From the NCBI RefSeq assembly GCF_900155865.1, contig NZ_LT707006.1:2272577-2336576 (forward strand): a DNA stretch of 64,000 nt. The letters run 5' to 3'. Positions 16,933-25,550 of the stretch are shown one piece after another. Position 1 is the stretch's first letter. The number at the start of each line of letters is the position of its first letter. This DNA comes from Bacteroides bouchesdurhonensis. Its GTDB lineage: Bacteria; Bacteroidota; Bacteroidia; Bacteroidales; Bacteroidaceae. The notes under the pieces are model-generated. The model did not search any database. It saw only the letters and a program-made list of their open reading frames with translations, and had not been told where the DNA came from. Position numbers and translations under genes: made by a program.

Positions 16933-17178
16933 AGTTGTGAAACTGTTATTAGTTTTTTTAGTAAAGAAAAGATTTCTAAGTATTTAGATTAATTAAGGTA
17001 TTAAATTTAGTTTTTTAGGATAAGTTTAATAGAAGGTAAAAGGGTATTAATTAGGTAAGAAAGTTTTAAGGTAAAGGATAAGAAAGTTTTTAGGAAAAAG
17101 AGGAAAATTAAAGAAAAGCCTTATGGCTTTTCTGATGTGGGGCGAGTGATTCCATCTAGGGAATTAGCTCGTTTTTTT
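16933..17178 (+). ncRNA. Candidate small RNA, C-poor
   Basis: A transcript from the promoter at 16895-16926 would run about 245 nt to a T7 tract at 17172-17178. From about 16955 to 17110 it is nearly free of cytosine and contains two copies of TAAGAAAGTTTT about 25 nt apart. Near the 3' end a perfect hairpin AGAAAAGCC/GGCTTTTCT (17112-17133) is followed by a second stem CGAG...ATTCC/GGAAT...CTCG (17143-17171) and the T run. No small ORF with coding character is seen. Alternatively this could be a long leader whose gene has been lost. Confidence 0.5.
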
Positions 17179-17330
17179 ATTGTAAACTTTGAGGATATGA
17201 CGAGGTCTGCATTAGTAGTAGAATTGATAGTTCTTGGAGAAAACTTACCCTTTATACATACATATAGTTTTGCTGGTTTTTTGAAATCTGGCAGATGAAT
17301 ATTTACTGAAGCAGATTATGATTTTAGAAT

Positions 17331-17429
17331 AAAAACAAAATCCCGGCGAAATCACTTCGACAGGACCCTATTTCATTTTTACTTAAATGTGGCTACGTAA
17401 TAAAATTATGACTAATTAATTCAATTCTG
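17331..17429 (-). ncRNA. Candidate ~100-nt small RNA on the minus strand
   Basis: The promoter at 17436-17467 would start a transcript near 17429. About 65 nt later comes an intrinsic terminator: arms spanning 17341-17365 (TCC...GGA outside, CGAA/TTTCG inside, one mismatch) followed on the minus strand by TTTTGTTTTT (17340-17331). The only ATG gives a two-codon frame, so it is not coding. It points toward the candidate RNA at 16933-17178 but their ends do not overlap. The remaining 17179-17330 is AT-rich with nothing recognisable. Confidence 0.6.
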
Positions 17430-17435
17430 ATACTG

Positions 17436-17467
17436 CAAAGATAGATTGTTTTAATTAGTGCCACAAT
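17436..17467 (-). promoter_or_regulatory. Promoter of the minus-strand small RNA
   Basis: On the minus strand, ATTG (17467-17464) and TATCTTTG (17443-17436) are separated by exactly 20 nt, a full -7 match and a good -33 match. It lies between the acetyltransferase gene end (17529) and the predicted small RNA. Confidence 0.7.
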
Positions 17468-17528
17468 CCCCTTTAAAAGGTATATTGTAAAGTGATTCTC
17501 ATCATTTATAGCTACTGAAGGCTAATTA

Positions 17529-18149
17529 TTATCTTTTTTCCCATTCTTTTGTTTCAAAATTGTAGGACTTGATCACTTTAGCTGGGCTACCTGCACAGAC
17601 AGAATAGGGGGGAATGGAATGGGTAACTACACTTCCGGCTGCTACTATACAATGTTTTCCTAAAGTTACTCCAGATAATATAACTGAATTAGCTCCTATC
17701 CATACGTCATCTTCAATAATGATGGGTCGAGTGCTGACTCCTTGCTCATCAATTAATTTTTCTACATTTTGGAAATTATGATTAAGTCCACTGACTGTTA
17801 TATTCTGAGCCAGATTTACATGATCTCCAATGTTGACCGGTCCAATAATAGTGTTTCCTAATCCGATACGTGAGTAATTTCCGATGATAATATCACCAAC
17901 TGCATTATTCAAACAGCAGAAATCTTCTACTACGGAATAACGTCCTAAAGAAAAACGATTGAAAGGAGGAAGATCTTTACGGACACTACGGTATATGATT
18001 GAACCTTTTCCATATTTCAAATAGGTGAAATAGAATAATCGTATCCACCAATTAGGACGTGTTTTGACAGGGTGCATAATAAAGCGATGGATTATCTGTT
18101 TCAGAGCAGGATGTTGCTTGATTCGTTGTTTTAAGGTCATCGTTTCCAT
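17529..18149 (-). CDS. Hexapeptide-repeat sugar O-acetyltransferase
   Basis: A 206-residue left-handed beta-helix acyltransferase, probably acetylating a sugar of an exported polysaccharide or its lipid-linked precursor. From about residue 75 it shows hexapeptide repeats ([48 protein letters not shown]) and the C-terminal [11 protein letters not shown] motif of the NodL/LacA/Maa class. His124 in SGLNHNF is the likely catalytic base region. Its start overlaps the end of the upstream glycosyltransferase-like gene by 13 nt. It is the last gene of a minus-strand group with a sugar transferase and a response regulator. Substrate is unknown. Confidence 0.85.
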   Translation of the reverse strand: METMTLKQRIKQHPALKQIIHRFIMHPVKTRPNWWIRLFYFTYLKYGKGSIIYRSVRKDLPPFNRFSLGRYSVVEDFCCLNNAVGDIIIGNYSRIGLGNTIIGPVNIGDHVNLAQNITVSGLNHNFQNVEKLIDEQGVSTRPIIIEDDVWIGANSVILSGVTLGKHCIVAAGSVVTHSIPPYSVCAGSPAKVIKSYNFETKEWEKR

Positions 18150-19048
18150 ATTGAATGTTTTTTTCTTTTTTTCTCTTTAACTAGATAGTCAGGTATTGCC
18201 AGACTGTATGTAATTGCAAGTCCGAATAATATTATCCACCATTTGAATGATTCCCCAAAATCATAGACTGCCATCAATAAAGTCCAAATACTGACACAGA
18301 TATATAATTTAGTTGGAGATGGAAGTAGCTGTTGGATTATTCGGTTACAGAAATTCCAATTTCCTTCAAAAAGAGAAGATAAAAAATAAGAAAGGAATTT
18401 TCTGGTTCTTTTGCGATAGGGATGAGCGGGAATCGAATTGCAATATACTATTGCATCGGGTAAATATTCAATATATATATTTTGTCTGAATAATTTTCGC
18501 TCTAGATTCGTTTTGGAAGTTTTTAAGTTGTTTTGTAGCCAAGTCAGATCAATAGCCATATTCGTTCCATATAAATTAGATGAGAAACCAAGTTGAGTAT
18601 TTCCGGCTCTAAATAAACTATTATTTATTTCTTCGCATAAGGCTTGTAGATACTTTTGAATCCCTTTGCGATCTTTTATCATGGTATGCAATTGAATAAC
18701 TTTTATTCCGGCATCATATACATTACAGACTTTCTCGAGAAGGTGAGGAGAGAGGCTGTAGGTAACACCGGAGAGAAGGATTACTATATCATACTGTTCT
18801 CTGTTTAAAGAATAGACGGTTTCTTGTAGATTTTTATATGTGATTAATTCGTATGAAGCTTTCTCGTCAGTATCATTAGAGAATTGATTTTCTTCAGGGA
18901 TGAGGACGACGCAACGGTATTTACATTTGCACTTAGAATACTGCATGCGTTTCCCATGTGAAGCAACAGCAAGAATAAACCAATATAACAACATAACTCC
19001 TGTACAAAGAAGTAGTAAGCCGTCTATCATATAAACAAAGGTATCCAT
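18137..19048 (-). CDS. Membrane glycosyltransferase-like protein (diverged)
   Basis: A 303-residue protein with an N-terminal membrane helix (residues about 5-28), a soluble middle region, and two C-terminal helices (about 245-285) before a basic tail [13 protein letters not shown]. The layout resembles membrane-bound family 2 glycosyltransferases: a CVVLIPEEN strand near residue 46, DIVILLSG near 89, and a late [16 protein letters not shown] helix. The usual DxD and QxxRW motifs are not clear, so it may be inactive or highly diverged. It is co-transcribed 12 nt after the sugar transferase gene and overlaps the acetyltransferase gene, which supports a polysaccharide role. The enzymatic call is tentative. 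Confidence 0.5.
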   Translation of the reverse strand: MDTFVYMIDGLLLLCTGVMLLYWFILAVASHGKRMQYSKCKCKYRCVVLIPEENQFSNDTDEKASYELITYKNLQETVYSLNREQYDIVILLSGVTYSLSPHLLEKVCNVYDAGIKVIQLHTMIKDRKGIQKYLQALCEEINNSLFRAGNTQLGFSSNLYGTNMAIDLTWLQNNLKTSKTNLERKLFRQNIYIEYLPDAIVYCNSIPAHPYRKRTRKFLSYFLSSLFEGNWNFCNRIIQQLLPSPTKLYICVSIWTLLMAVYDFGESFKWWIILFGLAITYSLAIPDYLVKEKKRKKHSIWKR

Positions 19049-19060
19049 AAGTAGAGGGAA

Positions 19061-20224
19061 TTATACATTCTCTTTTTGTACAAAGGCTGTGACTGTTTTC
19101 AGGATTATTTTCATATCCAATCCAAATGAAAAGCTTTTTGCATATTGGATATCCAACTGCTTACGTTCTTCTGCAGATAGTTTGCCGGCTTCACCTCTTT
19201 TTTCCACTTGCCATAGTCCGGTAAGTCCTGCTGGTCCCATAAAACGATCGATATGTTCGTCACTGGTCAGTAGTTCTGCTTCGTAAAGCGGGAGAGGACG
19301 GTTGCCAACAATAGACATATCACCTTTCAAAATATTAATGAGTTGTGGTAATTCGTCAATACTATATTTACGAATAAAACGTCCTACTTTGGTTATTCTA
19401 GGATCATTTTCCAGTTTTACGAAAGCGTTACTTTTTTCTTGGGATTTTTGGTGGATATAATCTTCTTCGGAAATAACAAAGTCGTCGGATACTAAAAGAA
19501 TTTCTTCAAAGTCTTCTTCATTTATATCCGATATTTCTTTTTCTTTATTTTCTTTTGTTAATACATATTCCTCTTGCTGATATTGATTTAGAGCATTAAA
19601 ATCCTTTAAGTGTTTATCCGCATCGGTATACATTGAACGGAATTTTAGAAAGTCGAATATTTGATAATTGCTTCCAACGCGCTTAGATTTATAGATAATT
19701 TGCCCTTTACTTTCCAACCGGATAGCTAAAGCTGTTGCAATTAAAAGAGGAGAGAGAAATAATAAAGCCATGCTGGAGAAAATAATATCAAAAACTCTTT
19801 TCCATAAGGGTAAATGGAAGCTATATTGGTTCTGGGTTTTCAGCTGTAGATCTTCTATTTTTTGTTCTTTTCTGCGATTAAGGAAAGTAGATAGAGTAAT
19901 AAATGTATCACTAGTTGTTTGGTGTTTGATAGTGTTATTTACACCAGCCTTTAGATATTTTGTACCTTCTTCCTGAGTGATGGCGTCAGTTACTAGTACC
20001 ATATAAAGCCCCGGATATTTCTTACGTATAAAAGAGATGTTTTTAATATCTTCGGAAGTGGTGGATTGCTCAAAGAATAATACGGCATCGTATTTCTCAT
20101 GAATATTGTCTAGTATACGAAACGCCTTTTGGCAGGTAGAAACTGCACAAAATACTCCTATACTTAGCTTTGAGAACAGTTCTATTGTCTTATTATTTTT
20201 GCCTATGTAAACAAAATATTGCAT
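19061..20224 (-). CDS. Polyprenyl-phosphate sugar-1-phosphate transferase with pseudo-receiver N-domain
   Basis: A 387-residue initiating sugar transferase (bacterial sugar transferase, WcaJ/PglC type) that moves a sugar-1-phosphate from a nucleotide sugar to undecaprenyl phosphate. A membrane segment at about 138-168 precedes the catalytic part, with KSKRVGSNYQIFDFLKFRSM and, after a long acidic insert (about residues 205-275, rich in Glu, Asp and Gln), NDPRITKVGRFIRKYSIDELPQLINILKGDMSIVGNRP. The N-terminal 115 residues are unusual: they have the strand pattern and spacing of a response-regulator receiver (YDAVLFFEQ at the phosphoacceptor strand, MVLVTDAI, then KHQTTS) but no phosphoacceptor Asp. 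It follows a true receiver protein by 20 nt, suggesting regulated polysaccharide synthesis. Confidence 0.85.
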   Translation of the reverse strand: MQYFVYIGKNNKTIELFSKLSIGVFCAVSTCQKAFRILDNIHEKYDAVLFFEQSTTSEDIKNISFIRKKYPGLYMVLVTDAITQEEGTKYLKAGVNNTIKHQTTSDTFITLSTFLNRRKEQKIEDLQLKTQNQYSFHLPLWKRVFDIIFSSMALLFLSPLLIATALAIRLESKGQIIYKSKRVGSNYQIFDFLKFRSMYTDADKHLKDFNALNQYQQEEYVLTKENKEKEISDINEEDFEEILLVSDDFVISEEDYIHQKSQEKSNAFVKLENDPRITKVGRFIRKYSIDELPQLINILKGDMSIVGNRPLPLYEAELLTSDEHIDRFMGPAGLTGLWQVEKRGEAGKLSAEERKQLDIQYAKSFSFGLDMKIILKTVTAFVQKENV

Positions 20225-20244
20225 GATATTACCGTGGATTAGTC

Positions 20245-20610
20245 TTAATCTATAATCTTTTTGATACGGATTTTAAGTTCTAGCGGATTAAAAGGCTTCA
20301 ATATATAGTCTTCAGCTCCTTCCTCCAGAAGTCTGATTCTTTCTGTAGTACTTTCCTCGCTGGATAACATAACGATGGGTATTGATTTAAATAGTTCGTT
20401 AGTTTTCATGTAGCGTAAAAACTCATCTCCCATCATAAGAGGCATACGAATATCTGAAATAATTAGATCTGGCATATTACCTTCATTAAGCCATTGTATT
20501 GCTTTTAAAGGGTTTTCTATGTAGGTAAAATCATAATCTTTACCTAAATATATTCCTGCTACTTTTCCGATGGTTTCTTTATCATCAACCAATAATATTT
20601 TCTTTTTCAT
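20245..20610 (-). CDS. Single-domain response regulator
   Basis: A 121-residue stand-alone receiver domain. All key residues are present: the acidic pair Asp9-Asp10 (LLVDDKE), phosphoacceptor Asp53 (LIISDIRMP), a Ser/Thr switch (MLSSEES) and Lys near residue 104 (YILKPFNP). It has no output domain, so it acts through protein contacts, perhaps with the pseudo-receiver part of the sugar transferase encoded 20 nt downstream. No histidine kinase gene is adjacent. It is the first gene of the four-gene polysaccharide group; a -7-like TATATTTG is at 20710-20703 on the minus strand, with a possible ATTG 22 nt upstream. Confidence 0.9.
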   Translation of the reverse strand: MKKKILLVDDKETIGKVAGIYLGKDYDFTYIENPLKAIQWLNEGNMPDLIISDIRMPLMMGDEFLRYMKTNELFKSIPIVMLSSEESTTERIRLLEEGAEDYILKPFNPLELKIRIKKIID

Positions 20611-20798
20611 ATAAATACAATTAGAACCGTTTTTAATGTTTGTTTTGTCATTCGGTTTTAAATGGATAGATTATTCTTTTGTCATATTTCTATGACTCTA
20701 TGCAAATATAGCTATTATTTTGAATATTCTTTCAATCTGTGCATATAAAATTCTGAAGACTGCACCATTAATGTTATTTATTTGTTGTTTTATACATG

Positions 20799-20843
20799 AT
20801 AAGGGCACGAATTCCTTGTATTCTGTGAAATTCGTGCCCTTAT
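20799..20843. terminator. Strong hairpin after the second LruC gene
   Basis: ATAAGGGCACGAATT (20799-20813) is the exact reverse complement of AATTCGTGCCCTTAT (20829-20843), a 15-bp stem with a 15-nt loop, 14 nt beyond the minus-strand stop at 20858. No U run follows, so it may protect the transcript end rather than terminate. Confidence 0.6.
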
Positions 20844-20857
20844 ATTAAGAGCTAAAG

Positions 20858-23302
20858 TTAGTTTTTATTGGTTTGAAAGACTTTTGTTTTGTCCCAGTCA
20901 TTCCACCAGTTTTTATTTCCTGCACCACCACTGGTTACCCAATCATTAAATTGGTTATAAGCTGTTTTAATATTGACATATTCCAATGGCCATTTAAAGT
21001 TGGTAGGAACAATGATTCCCCAAGCAAGATTTTCTTTACTCAAATAGTATTTTTTAGAAGAAATAGAGCTGGCATCATCATTTCCTCCAAATGAACTAAC
21101 ATCTGCTAATTGGGTAGGTTGGTAACCTGCTACATGGATTTCTCTACGATTTGTACCGTTTCCTCCAGTAATGATGAAGACATTCAATTTGTTAATGTTA
21201 AAGGCATCAGCTGATAGAGTCGGTTTATCAAATTCTATAGAAAAGCTTATAGTCTTTGTTTTTTTGACATTGTTTGAATGACCGGAAATAGTGTTTATTT
21301 GTATATACCGATCTCTTCCCAATGCTTTATGGGCATCGTCAAACAATGGAACTACTGCATATTTTTGTCCTTTTTCAATATTATAATTGTTTAAATTGAA
21401 GTTTTTAATAAGAGTATTGTCATCATCGTCATCGTCAAAGTCTACCTCTTCTGTAATATCACTTGCAAGAACTCCGTCAAACATAATAGCGGCACCGATT
21501 TTCTTTGTGGCTCCGACAGCACTCAATTCAATCTCGAGTTCGAATTCTTCAACTTTATTATCGTGTTTTGATAATTTTAATTTCCTTTTTTTGATAGTCA
21601 TAACGATGTCATTCATATCGTAATCTCCATATAGAGGCCATTGATCTTCGAAAAGATAACTGTATTCATGATTATCTTCCACCTCAATAGGGAATTGAGG
21701 ATCTTTAGGATCAGTAGATATTCCTCCTCCATATCCATTGTTACATTCTGTTTGGGGAATGGATAGCGTATTTTTCCCTTCTTCTCCCCATTCAGCACCA
21801 TTGGTCATAGTCCAACGTTTGTTCCAGGCATCAACTAAGGCATTTGGGTGATCGGAACATACAATTTGAATATTGCCAGTATAATGAATCATGTCATTAT
21901 TGTTGGGATATTTAGCTATAGCCTTTTTCATTACAAGGAGTGCCTTATTCGTGTTTGAACTAGTTCCTTTGAAACCCTTATTGTTCACATTATAACCAAA
22001 TTCAGCTTTTTCAGTAACTTCTAATAATGAATTCACTCCTAATTCAATAGTTGCATCATCCATGTATAGTTCTTTGCATTGTATATATGCGCCTCCATCA
22101 TTAATAAGTTTGGCCGAGCTGACTTGAAATTCATTTGTTACAACTAGCTTGCATTTATTGATTGCATTTTGATTCTGGCTAGAAATAAGAAAATCATAGG
22201 TAAACCATTTGCCTTCGTTCTCCCAAATACCATTATTACAATCAATGACTGTTTTTTCTTCAATATCCATTTTTCCTCGGTTCATAATGTGGCTATTTCC
22301 ACTAATATATGCTGTTTTGGCTTTAAGAGTTCCGGTATTGAGAATGAAGGATTCCATATTTTCTCCACTAATCTTGCCTGATATAGTGGCAATACCTTCA
22401 CTGCCATTATAGAAAAATGAGGAGTTGGTATTCATCCATGTATCGGCACTTATGTTACCCATATTATATATTTTGAAGTCCTGATCCAATTTTATGTCAC
22501 CATTAAATATCAGACTTGCGTTTTTACCGATAGAGATAAAACTATTTTTTTGGCCATTATTTTGGTAGGTCGCAGAAACTTTTATTCCTGGAAGTATAAA
22601 AAGAGACGAACCTGTGGATAGTATAAGCGGATTCTCTAAATTAATATCTTCTGTAATATATAACTTTATATTTTTATTGTTTTTTAATTCTATGTTTTTT
22701 GTAGTAGAAGTCACTTTGTAACTTTCTCCATCTTTTATAGAATTACCGTTGCCAAAGATGTTTTCTGTAGGACATTTAATAGGAAATAATGATGGATCCT
22801 CATCATTAGGTTCTTCAATTGTTAAACCTCGTGTTGTCGCAAGGCTCCGATGTATTGCGGATGTAGTTGTTTTAAAGCTACAAATAGCAATTCCGTCGGT
22901 AATGTCGGCAGATTTAACAGTGGAAAATCCTGTTGGGGTTATTTCCTTAACATAGATTGTATTGATTGTCTTTTCAGCAGTTATATTGATAACATAAGGT
23001 TTATCACCTTTGGCAACACCTTTACCTAAAAGATGTGCGTCAGCCGATATAACCGGATGGTTATCATATAATTCAACTGTATAGTAAAATTGACCGTTAA
23101 ACTGGTCATTGACTTCTACTGTAACTTGTGTGGTTGCAGTCATTGACCAATCAAAACCATCGGGAGCAACAAATTCGTCTCCCATTGGATTAGGCGTTCG
23201 ATAAGATGAATCATAGAAATTTTTGTCGGAATCAACGCAACTAAACAAAGCACTTACTATTGCTATCGCAATAATGGGTGCAAATAGGTTAAATCTTCTC
23301 AT
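20858..23302 (-). CDS. Large LruC-domain lipoprotein with beta-solenoid-like middle
   Basis: An 814-residue lipoprotein with signal and lipobox LFSC at Cys22. The region from about 170 to 480 is rich in short repeating strands with Asn and Gly turns (ISGNSHIMNRGKMDIEEKT, LVVTNEFQVSSAKLIND), suggesting a right-handed beta-helix. Near residues 550-565 comes the LruC/DUF4842 signature FEDQWPLYGDYDMNDIVM, followed by a beta domain and the tail AYNQFNDWVTSGG. A short acidic run EEVDFDDDDDDN (about 623-634) may bind calcium. It shares signature and tail with the protein at 11821-13863. It is transcribed alone; a -7 element TATCTTTG lies at 23350-23343. Surface exposure is likely; ligand unknown. 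Confidence 0.75.
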   Translation of the reverse strand: MRRFNLFAPIIAIAIVSALFSCVDSDKNFYDSSYRTPNPMGDEFVAPDGFDWSMTATTQVTVEVNDQFNGQFYYTVELYDNHPVISADAHLLGKGVAKGDKPYVINITAEKTINTIYVKEITPTGFSTVKSADITDGIAICSFKTTTSAIHRSLATTRGLTIEEPNDEDPSLFPIKCPTENIFGNGNSIKDGESYKVTSTTKNIELKNNKNIKLYITEDINLENPLILSTGSSLFILPGIKVSATYQNNGQKNSFISIGKNASLIFNGDIKLDQDFKIYNMGNISADTWMNTNSSFFYNGSEGIATISGKISGENMESFILNTGTLKAKTAYISGNSHIMNRGKMDIEEKTVIDCNNGIWENEGKWFTYDFLISSQNQNAINKCKLVVTNEFQVSSAKLINDGGAYIQCKELYMDDATIELGVNSLLEVTEKAEFGYNVNNKGFKGTSSNTNKALLVMKKAIAKYPNNNDMIHYTGNIQIVCSDHPNALVDAWNKRWTMTNGAEWGEEGKNTLSIPQTECNNGYGGGISTDPKDPQFPIEVEDNHEYSYLFEDQWPLYGDYDMNDIVMTIKKRKLKLSKHDNKVEEFELEIELSAVGATKKIGAAIMFDGVLASDITEEVDFDDDDDDNTLIKNFNLNNYNIEKGQKYAVVPLFDDAHKALGRDRYIQINTISGHSNNVKKTKTISFSIEFDKPTLSADAFNINKLNVFIITGGNGTNRREIHVAGYQPTQLADVSSFGGNDDASSISSKKYYLSKENLAWGIIVPTNFKWPLEYVNIKTAYNQFNDWVTSGGAGNKNWWNDWDKTKVFQTNKN

Positions 23303-23451
23303 ACTATTGTAGATGTTTGATTGTTTGTTAATTAGTTTGCTACAAAGATACTTGTATATTTTTAAATAAAGATGTATTTATTGATTTTTTTGTTTATTAG
23401 AACAATATATTTCTTTTTTAGTTTCAATTTTAGCTTTATAAAGTGAAAGCC

Positions 23452-23496
23452 CTTTGATTTTTTTTATTGTAGGGCATAAAATAGAAAAAATCAAAG
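23452..23496 (-). terminator. Terminator after ansA
   Basis: CTTTGATTTTTT (23452-23463) and AAAAAATCAAAG (23485-23496) form a perfect 12-bp inverted repeat about 30 nt past the ansA stop. The U-rich arm gives terminator character on the minus strand. Confidence 0.5.
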
Positions 23497-23524
23497 AAGA
23501 TAATCACCTATATAATTTAGTCTT

Positions 23525-24565
23525 TTACGACTTAGTGATTTCCCCAATTAAGCATGAATCCATTTTATTACGAATTTCTTTGTTGGGTAATTCATGTCCC
23601 AATAAAAACATTAATTTAGTAATTGCACATTCCGGAGTGCTATCATAACCACTGATAACTCCTGCTTCTAATAAATGCATTCCAGTTTCATAACGTTCCA
23701 TTTCTACCGCTCCGGAGGAACATTGTGTAATATTTACTATAATAATCCCTCGTTCTGTTGCCTCTTTTAATTGCCTGATAAACCACTCTTTTTGTGGTGC
23801 ATTTCCTGAACCAAATGTTTTTAGAACAACAGCTTTCAAACCAGGGACATGGAGTAGGGAAGTGACTATCTCTTCTTGAATACCGGGGAAAAGAGTTAAT
23901 ATGACAACGTTGGTATCAAATAAATAATGCGGTTTGAGTGGCTTGTTTGGATCTGGTTTGCGAATAAGGTTCGGTTCATATTTAATATGAATGCCTACTC
24001 GTGCCAGTGGGGGATAATTGAAAGAACGAAAAGCATTGAAATTTTCAGCATTTATTTTGGTTGTACGGTTGCCACGCATTAAGTGATTCTCAAAGAAAAT
24101 ACAGACTTCAGGGACAATAGCAGTACCGTCAGGATGTTTCGCAGCTGCTATCTCAATAGATGTAATCAGGTTTTCTTTTCCATCTGTACGTAATGTCCCA
24201 ATAGGGAGCTGAGAGCCTGTTAAGATCACCGGTTTACTCAGATTCTCGAGCATAAAACTTAGTGCAGAGGCAGTGTAGGCCATTGTATCTGTTCCATGAA
24301 GGATGACAAAACCATCAAAATCATCATAATTGTAATTGATAATTTTGACTAACTTGGCCCAGTAGACAGGCTCCATATCCGAAGAATCAAGAGGAGGATT
24401 GAATTGATAAGAAGAAATACGGTAATTGAATCTTTTTAATTCGGGAACATGCTTGAGCAAGTGGTCGAAATTAAAGTTTTCCAAGGCACCTGTTTCGGGG
24501 TTTTCTATCATTCCGATAGTACCACCTGTGTAAATTAACAAAACGGATGGGGCATCTACTCTCAT
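23525..24565 (-). CDS. ansA: Type I L-asparaginase
   Basis: A 346-residue cytoplasmic asparaginase that hydrolyses L-asparagine to aspartate and ammonia. It has no signal peptide. Both catalytic threonine motifs are present: YTGGTIGM at residues 12-19 and LHGTDTMAYTASAL at about 88-101, plus LTGSQLPIG. Length matches E. coli AnsA (338). It lies 192 nt downstream of trpA, separated by an inverted repeat (24621-24739). A -7 element TATCTTTG (24601-24594 on the minus strand) suggests its own promoter, though no good -33 box is seen. Its ammonia output fits the nitrogen theme of the window. Confidence 0.92.
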   Translation of the reverse strand: MRVDAPSVLLIYTGGTIGMIENPETGALENFNFDHLLKHVPELKRFNYRISSYQFNPPLDSSDMEPVYWAKLVKIINYNYDDFDGFVILHGTDTMAYTASALSFMLENLSKPVILTGSQLPIGTLRTDGKENLITSIEIAAAKHPDGTAIVPEVCIFFENHLMRGNRTTKINAENFNAFRSFNYPPLARVGIHIKYEPNLIRKPDPNKPLKPHYLFDTNVVILTLFPGIQEEIVTSLLHVPGLKAVVLKTFGSGNAPQKEWFIRQLKEATERGIIIVNITQCSSGAVEMERYETGMHLLEAGVISGYDSTPECAITKLMFLLGHELPNKEIRNKMDSCLIGEITKS

Positions 24566-24620
24566 AATTGACGAATCTTAGTTAAATGGCTAACAAAGAT
24601 ATAGATTTATCATGAATAAT

Positions 24621-24739
24621 AAATAGTGAATGATGTATTTGTTGGTAGTTTATATTATAATGTTATAAAAATGAATATTTATTTGTATAAATACTGCGAA
24701 TTAAAAGAAAAAACTACAGAACTCAATCATTCACTATTT
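24621..24739. repeat. Inverted repeat flanking 91 bp between trpA and ansA
   Basis: AAATAGTGAATGAT (24621-24634) and ATCATTCACTATTT (24726-24739) are perfect 14-bp inverted copies around a 91-bp AT-rich spacer. The right arm abuts the trpA end. The purine-rich GAATGA character resembles the arms found inside carA (58606-58763), hinting at one repeat family. Confidence 0.6.
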
Positions 24740-24757
24740 GTCATTAGGTGTATATTT

Positions 24758-25528
24758 TTATTTGAGTGCTTCTTTTAAGCGAATGATCGCTTTCTCGGGA
24801 TCTTTTTCTTCTTCAAGTAAAGTTACGAATCGGCTACCGATAATAGCTCCGGAAGCATGTTCACAAGCTGCATCAAAAGTTGTTTTATTAGAGATTCCGA
24901 ATCCTACCATCAAAGGATTATTCAGATGCATATCCTCTATCTTTTTAAAATAGGCCTTTTTTTGTCCATCGAAATCTTGCTGGGCACCAGTAGTAGCTGC
25001 CGACGATACCATATAGATGAATCCGTCTGTATGTGTATCAATTTCCTTTACTCGTTCTTCACTTGTTTCAGGAGTAATAAGCATAATCACTTTGATGTTG
25101 TAACGTTCAGCTATGATACGATACTGTTCCTGATAGTCTCTGAAAGGTAGGTCCGGGACAATAACACCGTCGATGCCACATTCTACACACTTTTGGCAGA
25201 AGTTCTCAAATCCAAATTGCATGATTGGATTTAAATATCCCATTAATATGAGTGGTATTTTTACATCCTGACGAATATCACGTAGTTGCTCAAAAAGAAT
25301 TTTCAGAGACATGCCATTACGTAATGCCTGAGTGGCAGCATTCTGAATGACAATCCCATCAGCCATGGGATCACTGAATGGAATCCCGATTTCAATCATA
25401 TTTACCCCTTGTTTCTCAAGGGTGCGGATTACATTGGCAGTACCCTCCAAGGTTGGATGTCCGGCACAAAAATAAATGGAAAGCAAATTTTTCTTGTTAC
25501 TGCTGAAAAGTTGGTTTATTCTATTCAT
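24758..25528 (-). CDS. trpA: Tryptophan synthase alpha subunit
   Basis: A 256-residue TIM-barrel enzyme that cleaves indole-3-glycerol phosphate to indole and glyceraldehyde-3-phosphate and passes indole to TrpB. The catalytic Glu and Asp are visible in MIEIGIPFSDPMADGIVIQ near residues 45-63, and the phosphate-binding end in LMVGFGISNKTTF and GAIIGSRFV. It is the last gene of the trp operon, 22 nt after trpF. Unlike many bacteria, trpB is not adjacent but is at the head of the operon, over 4.5 kb upstream. Confidence 0.96.
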   Translation of the reverse strand: MNRINQLFSSNKKNLLSIYFCAGHPTLEGTANVIRTLEKQGVNMIEIGIPFSDPMADGIVIQNAATQALRNGMSLKILFEQLRDIRQDVKIPLILMGYLNPIMQFGFENFCQKCVECGIDGVIVPDLPFRDYQEQYRIIAERYNIKVIMLITPETSEERVKEIDTHTDGFIYMVSSAATTGAQQDFDGQKKAYFKKIEDMHLNNPLMVGFGISNKTTFDAACEHASGAIIGSRFVTLLEEEKDPEKAIIRLKEALK

Positions 25529-25550
25529 GACTTTGGTTATTTTTGATTGA

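Noticed and set aside
17529..20610. Full capsule locus
   Set aside because: There is no UpxY/UpxZ-type antiterminator, flippase, polymerase or chain-length gene; only four genes are present, so it is a small accessory cluster.
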